The position numbers were made by a program, and so were the translations under genes. From Gemmatimonadota bacterium (GTDB lineage Bacteria; Gemmatimonadota; Gemmatimonadetes; Gemmatimonadales; Gemmatimonadaceae): DNA of 5,409 bases. This document shows, piece after piece, positions 1 through 5,409 of this stretch (positions within the stretch are counted from its first letter, which is position 1; each line of letters begins with the position of its first letter). The DNA is taken from assembly GCA_947475795.1 (NCBI GenBank), contig CANJOX010000245.1, forward strand, positions 1 to 5,409, given 5' to 3'. The notes under the pieces were generated by a model. The model saw only the letters and a program-made list of their open reading frames with translations, was not told the origin of the DNA and searched no databases.

Positions 1-1898
1 ATCCCCGAGCGCTCGAGGTACTTCCGGATGCTTGGATTGATGATCGATCCGTCGTACTGCGGATCGCCGAAGAACGTGTTGATGTAGCCCGGGATATCCG
101 TGGTGCCCGCCATGGATAGCAGCGACGGCAGCCCCGCACCCATCATGGCCGACTTGAACCGTCCCGTCTGCGACACCACCCACGACGTCATGTAGCCGCC
201 GTAGCTCCACCCTTCGAACGCCATGCGCGTGGAGTCCACGATCCCGCGCTTGATCACCTCGTCCACGCCGGTCATGATGTCGCGGAAATCGCCGCCGCCC
301 CAGTCACCGGTGTTGGCGTGCATCCACCACTCACCATAGCCCGTGGAACCGCGCGGGTTGGGATACAGCACGGCCCAGCCGCGCGCGGCATACGTCTGGC
401 CGGGGCTCGTCCCCGCCTTGAAGCCGTTGGTGTGCGCGCCGGTCGGTCCACCGTGCGCCGACACCACCATCGGCACCTTCACGCCCTCGCGGTACCCCAC
501 GGGCAACAGCAGCACCCCTTCCACCGCGCGGCCGTCCTTCGACTTCCACGTGATCACGCGCGATTCGCCAAGCGCGCGCTCGCTGAGCCACGCATTGGTG
601 GTCGTGACGCGCGTGGGCGCCGCCGCGCCGCGCTGTACATACACTTCGCCCGGCAGATTGGGCGTGTCCAGCACCATCGCCAGCGTCGCGCCGTCGCTGC
701 TGGCCGACAGCCCCTGCACCAGCACGTCCGTCGTGCGCTTGCTGTAGCGCTTCCCCGCCACGTCGTAGGCATACAGCGTGTTCCACACGCGATCGCTGGC
801 GGTGAACCACAACTCCTTGCCGTCGGGCGACCAGCGCGGCGCGCCGGGGCTGACGTCGAAATCGGCGCGGGCGTGGTTGGTGATGGCGCGGGTGCCCAGA
901 TCGAACGTGACCAGGCGCGCGTTGCGCAGCGTGCGCGGCATGATGCCGTCCTTATGCGGCGCCATTTCGTGCGGCAGCATCGTGAACGCCAGCGTCTTAC
1001 CGTCGGGCGAGAACTGCGGCGCCGACTCGGCGTCGTTCGTGGTCGTGATCGCATCGAGCGCGAGCGAGGCCACATCCACCACGTAGGCGTTGCCGCGTTC
1101 GTCGCGGATCATCGGCGTCGGGGACGCACGGAACCCGAGCTTCTTGCCGTCGGGCGACCAGTTCGGCACCCCGCTCACGGTGTACGCGCCCGACGTCACC
1201 TTCGTGGCCTTCCCGGAGGCCACGTCCACCACCCAGAGGTGATTGAGCCGGAAGTCCCCTTCGTACACCTGCGGATCGTCGCGGCGGCGCAGCTTGGCCT
1301 CTTGCTCGCGCGTGAGCGAATCACGCACCACGATCGCCACGCGCGCACCATCGGGCGACCACACGAACGACGACACACCCTCGCGCACCGTGGTGAGCTG
1401 GCGCGACTCGCCACCGTCCGCCGGCAGCAGCCACAGCTGCGGCTTGGGGGCGTCGTCACCGGTGCCCGAACCACGTGCGGTCACGAAGGCAATCGTGCGG
1501 CCATCGGGCGACCACTGGGGCTGCGACTCGCCGCGCTCACCGAAGGTGAGCTGGCGCGGGGCACCGCCGGCGGCGGGCACCAGAAACACATGCGAGCGGC
1601 GTTCGTGCCGGTCGCCGAGGGCGGTGTCGCCCTTGGCATTGGGGTGCTCCCACGCGCTCACGGTGTAGAGCACGCGCGCGCCATCGGGGGAGAGCGCGAC
1701 GCCCCCCACCGCCTTGAGACGCATGATGTCGGCCTCGTCGAGCCCCTTCTGCTGGGCATGCGCGAGAGCGGGCAGCGCCAAGCCGACGGCGGCGATCAGC
1801 GCGTGTATGGTGCGGTGCGGGGCGGTGTGCCGTGCTACGGAGGCAACACGGGTGACGGGGGCCACGTGCTGACGGCGGGGCGTGGAGTCGATAACCAT
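1..1898 (-). CDS. Secreted S9-family prolyl oligopeptidase-like peptidase (3' end outside window)
   Basis: This is a serine peptidase predicted to be exported and to cleave small peptides. I translated it by hand: 632 complete codons are in the window and the frame is open at base 1. Residues 1-48 look like a Sec signal peptide, with a long basic n-region, a hydrophobic core at about 33-46 (LIAAVGLALPALA) and AHA|QQ as the likely cleavage site. Seven PD40-type motifs (SPDG at about 70, 130, 181, 248, 297 and 357, SSDG at 400) fit a seven-bladed propeller. The hydrolase domain follows, with HGGP at 482-485, NPRGSTGYG at about 514-522 and GWSYGGY around the nucleophile Ser565. In the family the Asp and His lie about 80 and 110 residues after the Ser, so they should fall just beyond the window. 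The ATG at 1896-1898 has no visible Shine-Dalgarno. A GTG at 1863-1865 would give a shorter n-region and is an alternative start. It lies 140 bp behind the DksA-like gene and is probably transcribed separately. Confidence 0.93.
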   Translation of the reverse strand, partial: MVIDSTPRRQHVAPVTRVASVARHTAPHRTIHALIAAVGLALPALAHAQQKGLDEADIMRLKAVGGVALSPDGARVLYTVSAWEHPNAKGDTALGDRHERRSHVFLVPAAGGAPRQLTFGERGESQPQWSPDGRTIAFVTARGSGTGDDAPKPQLWLLPADGGESRQLTTVREGVSSFVWSPDGARVAIVVRDSLTREQEAKLRRRDDPQVYEGDFRLNHLWVVDVASGKATKVTSGAYTVSGVPNWSPDGKKLGFRASPTPMIRDERGNAYVVDVASLALDAITTTNDAESAPQFSPDGKTLAFTMLPHEMAPHKDGIMPRTLRNARLVTFDLGTRAITNHARADFDVSPGAPRWSPDGKELWFTASDRVWNTLYAYDVAGKRYSKRTTDVLVQGLSASSDGATLAMVLDTPNLPGEVYVQRGAAAPTRVTTTNAWLSERALGESRVITWKSKDGRAVEGVLLLPVGYREGVKVPMVVSAHGGPTGAHTNGFKAGTSPGQTYAARGWAVLYPNPRGSTGYGEWWMHANTGDWGGGDFRDIMTGVDEVIKRGIVDSTRMAFEGWSYGGYMTSWVVSQTGRFKSAMMGAGLPSLLSMAGTTDIPGYINTFFGDPQYDGSIINPSIRKYLERSG

Positions 1899-1979
1899 GG
1901 CAGGCGGGGGCGGGAGGAAACGTCCAAGACGACCGCCTAAGGAACGCGCCAGCGACGGACACGCGCAAGCGGCGGCCAC

Positions 1980-2009
1980 GCCCCGCGCGGCGCCTCTCCC
2001 GCACGGGGC
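1980..2009 (-). terminator. Hairpin after the DksA-like gene, possible terminator
   Basis: An 11-bp stem (GCCCCGTGCGG with CCGCGCGGGGC, minus strand) closes an 8-base loop, 29 bases past the stop of the DksA-like gene. One pair is U·G in the minus-strand RNA but would be C/A in the plus-strand RNA, which favours a minus-strand function. No T-run follows, so this is at best a weak or factor-assisted terminator. The rest of the 1899-2038 gap shows no other feature. Confidence 0.35.
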
Positions 2010-2038
2010 ACGGCCCTGGGTCGCCGGGGTCGCGCGCG

Positions 2039-2401
2039 TCAGCGGGCGATGTTCGTGCGGGCGTACGGGATCAGGTCCAGCCGGGCAAACGGGATCTCCT
2101 CACCCGTCACCTCGTCACGCCCGAACGTGTCCGGCGCGAACGCCAGCCGCTCGAGCGCCGCGTCGATCTCGGCGAGCTCCGCCGAACGGCGCGTCGCGAT
2201 GGCCGCATCGAGCTCCTCGCGGGCCACGTCGGTGCCGAGGTCCGCCTGATGGATCGGCCGATTGGAGAGATCGCCGGCCAGATCCTGACTGTCATCGGAC
2301 GACTCGTTGCTCAGGAAGGCGAGCACATGGGCGGTCAGGCGGGCGCGTTCCTCGCGCAGGCGGTCTTCGAGATGGTGTCGTTGGGCGGCGGTCAATGGCA
2401 T
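2039..2401 (-). CDS. TraR/DksA-like protein lacking zinc-finger cysteines
   Basis: This is a 120-residue protein of the TraR/DksA superfamily. Members usually bind in the RNA polymerase secondary channel and alter initiation, often together with ppGpp. The N-terminal half is a charged helical region (about 5-30), followed by an acidic stretch, HQADLGTDVA (51-60) resembling the conserved tip segment of YteA/DksA proteins, and a second helix (61-88). The C-terminal part FGRDEVTGEEI (93-103) followed by RLDLIPYARTNIAR aligns with the DksA finger (YGxCxxCG...RL...CxxC). All four metal-binding Cys are replaced, by D96, T99, N117 and R120. The start is chosen because GGAG (2407-2410) sits 5 bases upstream and family-like sequence begins at MPLTAAQ. 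A longer in-frame reading runs back into the tRNA fragment and is implausible. Family membership is confident. RNA polymerase binding is inferred. Confidence 0.85.
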   Translation of the reverse strand: MPLTAAQRHHLEDRLREERARLTAHVLAFLSNESSDDSQDLAGDLSNRPIHQADLGTDVAREELDAAIATRRSAELAEIDAALERLAFAPDTFGRDEVTGEEIPFARLDLIPYARTNIAR

Positions 2402-2477
2402 GACAACTCCGTGCAATGGGGAAGCACATCGTGCCGGACTGAAGAGCAGCCCGGGGCGATGCACGGAGTACATGGCC
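2397..2477 (-). promoter_or_regulatory. Structured leader that can mask the DksA-like gene's ribosome site
   Basis: A perfect 10-bp inverted repeat pairs ACTCCGTGCA (2469-2460) with TGCACGGAGT (2415-2406), which contains the GGAG Shine-Dalgarno. After a small internal loop the pairing can continue between CATG/GGC at 2471-2477 and CATGCC at 2402-2397, taking in the start codon. Within the 44-base loop a second hairpin at 2434-2454 (CCGGGCTG with CAGTCCGG, loop CTCTT) has a G·U pair in the minus-strand RNA that would be A/C in the plus-strand RNA. The fold therefore favours the transcript of the DksA-like gene. It could be a translational switch, for example temperature-, ligand- or protein-dependent. 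It matches no riboswitch class that I recognise. Confidence 0.5.
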
Positions 2478-2563
2478 TGCATGGATCGTTCCACACGGGT
2501 TGTGCCGAACGAACCGCGGTCGATCGCGGGGGGGCGCGCGACGCAACCGGTACCGCCGGAACC

Positions 2564-2602
2564 GCAAAACGCCGCCCCGACGTAAGTCGAAACGGCGTTT
2601 GC
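2564..2602 (-). terminator. Hairpin terminator behind the tRNA-Gln fragment
   Basis: In the minus-strand RNA the stem GC-AAA-CGCCG-UUU-CGAC closes over a UUAC loop, with GUCG-GGG-CGGCG-UUU(U)-GC on the other side. Three U·G pairs and one bulged U are included. A run of four T lies in the descending arm. It matches the terminator of the intact tRNA-Gln, with several substitutions that preserve pairing. It would block minus-strand transcription before it reaches the DksA-like gene. Confidence 0.65.
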
Positions 2603-2604
2603 GA

Positions 2605-2646
2605 TTGCCCCTCCAGGGTTCGGACCTGGAACCGTCTGATCCAGAG
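2605..2646 (-). pseudogene. tRNA-Gln 3'-half fragment (anticodon loop to discriminator base)
   Basis: Reading the minus strand, the 42 bases contain the anticodon loop CTCTGGA (anticodon CTG at 2642-2644), the 3' strand of the anticodon stem, the variable region, a T-arm with intact CCAGG/CCTGG stem, the 3' acceptor strand AGGGGCA and discriminator A. The D-arm, the 5' acceptor strand and the 5' anticodon strand are absent, and the DNA upstream does not match tRNA-Gln. The T-loop is TCCGAAC, so the normally invariant T55 is C. It cannot form a tRNA. It may be an attachment-site remnant or a degraded duplicate. Confidence 0.85.
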
Positions 2647-2699
2647 GCGCGCCCACCCTCACCACGGCCCGGCCCGGCGGCGCACACTCTCAGCGCGGG

Positions 2700-2705
2700 T
2701 ATATT
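2700..2705 (+). promoter_or_regulatory. TATATT -10-like box upstream of the DUF4160 gene
   Basis: TATATTTAG begins at 2700, only 7 bases before the ATG at 2713, in a GC-rich background. With usual -10 to start-site spacing, transcription would begin at about 2711-2713. The mRNA would then be leaderless or nearly so, and no Shine-Dalgarno precedes the ATG. No convincing -35 box is visible. A related box (TATATTTG) precedes the tRNA-Gln gene. Confidence 0.4.
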
Positions 2706-2712
2706 TAGTCGC

Positions 2713-2952
2713 ATGTCACCGACCGTCCTGCGTGAGGGGCCCTTCCGCCTGTTCTTTTTTTCGCGCGAGGAACCCAGAATGCATGTGCATGTGTCCCACC
2801 CGGATGGCGAGGCCAAGTTCTGGCTTTCACCAGAAGTGACACTTGCTGACGCGGTCGGCCTCACGGGCCGCCAAGTGGCTGATGCGCAGGACGTTGTCGA
2901 ACGCCACACTGGGGAAATTCGCGATGCCTGGTTTCGCCACTTCGGCGCCTGA
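2713..2952 (+). CDS. DUF4160 domain protein
   Basis: This 79-residue protein matches the DUF4160 pattern over its full length: PTVLREGPFRLFFFS at the N-terminus, a central HVHV followed by EAKFWL, and a helical end (VADAQDVVERHTGEIRDAWFRHFG). The biochemical activity of the family is unknown to me. DUF4160 genes are often next to DUF2442 genes, as here, and such pairs are commonly suspected to be toxin-antitoxin-like. The ATG is chosen because the family sequence starts there. The reading frame extends upstream only into the tRNA fragment. Codons 14-17 contain a run of seven T (2755-2761) that could be prone to slippage. GC is 61% by hand count (147 of 240), similar to parts of glnS and lower than the peptidase gene. 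The 3' end overlaps the next gene by 29 bp. Confidence 0.82.
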   Translation: MSPTVLREGPFRLFFFSREEPRMHVHVSHPDGEAKFWLSPEVTLADAVGLTGRQVADAQDVVERHTGEIRDAWFRHFGA

Positions 2953-3199
2953 AGTCACGAACGTCTCGCGGCACGGCTTCTGGCTGTTGCTGGGCGACGA
3001 GGAACTCCTTGTGCGTTTCGAGGACTTCCCGTGGTTCCGGCAGGCCACCATCGGCGCGTTGACCAACGTAGAGTGGCCGAGCGCGGATCATCTCCACTGG
3101 CCGCAGCTGGACGTGGATCTGTCGGTCCGCTCGATCCGCGCGCCGGCCGATTTCCCCCTCGTTTCGAGGGCGTCCGCAAAACCCTCGACGAGCGCCTAG
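2924..3199 (+). CDS. DUF2442 domain protein
   Basis: This 91-residue protein resembles DUF2442: EVTNVSRHGFWLLLGDEEL at the start, VRFEDFPWFRQATIGALTNVE in the middle, and the diagnostic LHWPQLDVDLSVRSI at about residues 60-74. The ATG at 2924 lies inside the end of the DUF4160 gene in another frame. GGGGA at 2911-2915 provides a ribosome site 8 bases upstream. The 29-bp overlap implies co-transcription and probably translational coupling. The last 15 or so residues are low in conservation. In a TA-like reading DUF2442 would be the partner of DUF4160, but I cannot say which would be toxin. The downstream bidirectional hairpin at 3253-3292 may end its transcript. Confidence 0.82.
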   Translation: MPGFATSAPEVTNVSRHGFWLLLGDEELLVRFEDFPWFRQATIGALTNVEWPSADHLHWPQLDVDLSVRSIRAPADFPLVSRASAKPSTSA

Positions 3200-3241
3200 C
3201 GCAGAATCCGCGGGACCGAACCAAGTGTCCCCTCCATTGGC

Positions 3242-3335
3242 CCGCCGGAACAACAAAACGCCGCCACGACGTAAGTCGAAGCGGCGCTTTGTATTGCCCC
3301 TCCAGGTTTCGAACCTGGAACCTTCTGATCCAGAG
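3242..3335. repeat. Direct repeat copy B: 3' half of intact tRNA-Gln plus terminator
   Basis: This is the partner of 2553-2646. It covers the tRNA-Gln terminator and the tRNA from its 3' end to base 32. Eleven differences separate the copies, several of them in the terminator stem and most of those preserving pairing. Confidence 0.88.
3253..3292 (-). terminator. Intrinsic terminator of tRNA-Gln
   Basis: It starts 2 bases after the tRNA 3' end. The minus-strand RNA pairs ACAAAGCGCCGC with GCGGCGUUUUGU, then CGAC with GUCG over a UUAC loop. The descending arm supplies UUUUGUUGUU. The hairpin is almost symmetric, so on the plus strand, followed by CTTTGTATT, it may also end the DUF2442 transcript. 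That would suit two converging transcription units. Confidence 0.8.
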
Positions 3336-3366
3336 TCAGACGCTCTGCCAGTTGAGCTAAGGGGCA
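3294..3366 (-). tRNA. tRNA-Gln (anticodon CTG)
   Basis: This 73-base tRNA folds completely: acceptor TGCCCCT/AGGGGCA, D-stem GCTC/GAGC with loop AACTGGCA (G18G19), anticodon stem TCTGA/TCAGA with loop CTCTGGA, and T-stem CCAGG/CCTGG with loop TTCGAAA. The anticodon CTG at 3331-3333 reads CAG codons. The weak first pair T1-A72 and G2-C71 agree with known tRNA-Gln identity features. Discriminator base 73 is A. CCA is not encoded, so it must be added by the CCA-adding enzyme. The gene is downstream of glnS on the same strand, separated by the Uma2 gene, with its own promoter-like box and terminator. Its 3' half is the source, or the reconstituted form, of the repeat at 2553-2646. Confidence 0.96.
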
Positions 3367-3372
3367 GCTGGC

Positions 3373-3398
3373 TTCCAACCGGCCGAAACCCGTTGGAA
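3373..3398 (-). promoter_or_regulatory. Hairpin in the 5' leader of pre-tRNA-Gln
   Basis: TTCCAAC (3398-3392) and GTTGGAA (3379-3373) form a perfect 7-bp stem with a 12-base loop. It ends 6 bases before the mature tRNA 5' end. If transcription begins near 3396-3398, the hairpin would cap the precursor just ahead of the RNase P site. It could instead be a weak terminator for the Uma2 gene, but no T-run follows. Confidence 0.4.
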
Positions 3399-3401
3399 AT
3401 C

Positions 3402-3409
3402 CAAATATA
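3402..3409 (-). promoter_or_regulatory. TATATTTG promoter-like box for tRNA-Gln
   Basis: The minus strand reads TATATTTG between the Uma2 stop codon and the tRNA, about 36 bases before the mature tRNA 5' end. It resembles a sigma-70 -10 box and also fits TAnnTTTG, the -7 box described in Bacteroidetes. No good TTGACA-like element is visible in the end of the Uma2 gene. It implies that tRNA-Gln can be transcribed independently of Uma2. Confidence 0.5.
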
Positions 3410-3415
3410 GAGCAC

Positions 3416-4018
3416 TCACGGCTGGACGGTAGTGCCCTCCGCACCAGCCTCATCCGATCCGAGAATCGCCAGCATCAGCGCGGGAATATCCAGCACCAGG
3501 GCCTCCGGCGCCCCCGTCGGCTGCCAGGCCAATCGCTCGGCACAGATCTCGGGGCGATCCACGTCCGGCGTCCACCGCTCGACCAGCTGCGAGTCGAGAT
3601 CGACTAGCCAACACTCGATCGCCGCGCGCTGGTACCGCGGCCGCTTCCGCAACCGATCGGCCCGCGCCGTGCTCGGCGACAACACTTCGACCGCGAGATA
3701 CGGCGGGGGCGGCGGCGCCTGCCCCCGCACGACCTCGAGGCCCACCGGAGCGATCACGAGCACGTCGGGCTGCATCAGCGTGAAGGGGTCGAGCACGACG
3801 TCGTACGGCGAGAACATCATCTCGCCCACGCGCTGGCGCTGCACGTAGTCACCGAGCAACAGCCCAAGGCGAGACACGGCGCGCTGGTGCGCGAACCGTG
3901 GCATCGGGCTCACGAGCAGCTCTCCGTCCACGGTCTCGTAGCGATGTCGCGGATCGTCCGGCAACGCCCAGACGTCTTCCACCGACCAGCGACGCTCGTG
4001 CGCGATTGGCATGCCCAT
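3416..4018 (-). CDS. Uma2-family (DUF820) PD-(D/E)XK nuclease-like protein
   Basis: This 200-residue protein has the Uma2 pattern: YETVDGELLVSP (27-38), a conserved His44 within PRFAHQRAV, LMQPDVLVIAPV with D85, and LAVEVLSPSTARADRLRKRPRY with E111, D121, K125 and Y129, followed by ECWLVD (135-140). D85 and E111 are the likely PD-(D/E)XK metal ligands. The family is widespread and usually annotated as an endonuclease, but its biological role is poorly known. A run of five prolines lies at 102-106. The frame stays open to 4138, but that extension overlaps the glnS terminator hairpin and carries no family-like sequence. The ATG at 4016-4018 was therefore chosen, with only a weak GAG/GAGAG upstream. 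ATG at 4010-4012 is an alternative. It lies between glnS and tRNA-Gln on the same strand. Confidence 0.85.
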   Translation of the reverse strand: MGMPIAHERRWSVEDVWALPDDPRHRYETVDGELLVSPMPRFAHQRAVSRLGLLLGDYVQRQRVGEMMFSPYDVVLDPFTLMQPDVLVIAPVGLEVVRGQAPPPPPYLAVEVLSPSTARADRLRKRPRYQRAAIECWLVDLDSQLVERWTPDVDRPEICAERLAWQPTGAPEALVLDIPALMLAILGSDEAGAEGTTVQP

Positions 4019-4080
4019 AGTTTGCTCGGCTCTCGGCGGTTTTGGCAACTCGGCGGCAGAACACTCATGCCCCAACGTGC

Positions 4081-4112
4081 AACGGGGGCGACGGAACTCC
4101 GTCACCCCCGTT
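4081..4112 (-). terminator. Hairpin after glnS, likely terminator
   Basis: Twenty-two bases past the glnS stop, AACGGGGGTGACGGA pairs with TCCGTCGCCCCCGTT in the minus-strand RNA, giving a stem of 14-15 bp with a tight loop of about 4 bases. One position is U·G in the minus-strand RNA but C/A in the plus-strand RNA, so the perfect stem exists only in the glnS transcript. Only two T end the stem and no further T-run follows, so termination may be partial or need a factor. Confidence 0.6.
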
Positions 4113-4134
4113 ACGCATGGGACCACAATGCAAC

Positions 4135-5409
<1,275 letters not shown>

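Larger units (their letters stand above)
2553..2646. repeat. Direct repeat copy A: tRNA-Gln 3' half plus terminator
   Basis: This 94-bp segment aligns without gaps to 3242-3335 (offset 689), with 83 of 94 positions identical by hand count. It spans the terminator and the tRNA from the anticodon loop to the 3' end. Similarity ends at 2646, which corresponds to base 32 of the tRNA. It reads like the distal end of a tRNA-targeted insertion, or the surviving half of a second tRNA-Gln copy. Confidence 0.88.
2647..3335. mobile_element. Putative tRNA-bounded mini-insertion carrying DUF4160-DUF2442
   Basis: One repeat unit and the unique DNA between the repeats make up 689 bp. The layout matches site-specific integration into a tRNA gene: a complete tRNA-Gln at one end and a displaced 3' half with terminator at the other, with cargo between. 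The cargo is on the opposite strand to the tRNA. No integrase or recombinase gene is present, so it would be a remnant, a passively mobilised cassette, or not an element at all. The alternative is a tandem tRNA duplication in which one copy lost its 5' half. Confidence 0.35.

Noticed and set aside
686..1700. Recurring short DNA motif (about TCGGGCGACCA) spaced 150-200 bp apart, resembling a repeat array
   Set aside because: Each copy encodes the (W)SPDG motif of a propeller blade, so it is explained by the protein and is neither a CRISPR nor a regulatory repeat.
318..1940. 540-codon open frame on the plus strand
   Set aside because: It is antisense to the S9 peptidase, rich in Arg/His/Ala/Gly with no recognisable domain, and is a by-product of high-GC codon use.
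2513..2552. Small inverted repeat CCGCG/CGCGG and a run of seven G
   Set aside because: The 5-bp stem and G-run are unremarkable at this GC content, and no promoter or operator could be recognised.
2605..2646. A second functional tRNA gene
   Set aside because: No 5' acceptor strand, D-arm or 5' anticodon strand is present, and T-loop base 55 is C.
2402..2665. N-terminal extension of the DksA-like gene to 2665
   Set aside because: It would translate the tRNA fragment and terminator. Family-like sequence and a good GGAG site support the start at 2401.
4024..4056. Three CTCGGC-type copies upstream of the Uma2 start, a possible operator
   Set aside because: The copies are short, irregularly spaced and easily arise by chance in GC-rich DNA.

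Overview
The window is GC-rich bacterial DNA. Most real genes lie on the minus strand, so they are described here in minus-strand order. Gemmatimonadota is a plausible source because of the high GC, a secreted S9 peptidase, a DksA-like protein without cysteines and TATATTT-type promoter boxes. That placement is an impression and not a proof.

Right part (5409 to 3294, minus strand): the C-terminal three quarters of glutaminyl-tRNA synthetase (glnS, open at the right window edge) is followed by a 14-15 bp hairpin. Next comes a Uma2-family (DUF820) PD-(D/E)XK nuclease-like gene, then an intact tRNA-Gln(CUG) gene with its own promoter-like box, leader hairpin and strong intrinsic terminator. A glutamine tRNA and the enzyme that charges it are therefore less than 1 kb apart on the same strand.

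Middle part (3335 to 2553): the 3' half of the tRNA-Gln gene plus its terminator occurs a second time, 689 bp away, as a decayed direct repeat (94 bp, 83 identical by hand alignment). The homology stops exactly at the 5' edge of the anticodon loop. Between the two copies lies a two-gene module on the opposite (plus) strand, DUF4160 followed by an overlapping DUF2442. This is the layout left when an element integrates into a tRNA gene: an intact tRNA at one end and a displaced 3' fragment at the other. Here the segment is tiny and has no integrase. The DUF4160/DUF2442 pair resembles toxin-antitoxin modules in organisation, but its function is not established.

Left part (2477 to 1, minus strand): a 120-residue TraR/DksA-like protein has lost all four zinc-finger cysteines. 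Its leader can fold so that the Shine-Dalgarno and start codon are paired. It is followed by a hairpin and then by a secreted S9-family prolyl oligopeptidase with a signal peptide, seven PD40 propeller motifs and a GWSYGGY nucleophile motif. That gene runs off the left edge just before its Asp and His catalytic residues.

The most unusual part is 2397-3335: the displaced tRNA half, the module it brackets, and the folded leader of the cysteine-free DksA-like gene next to it.
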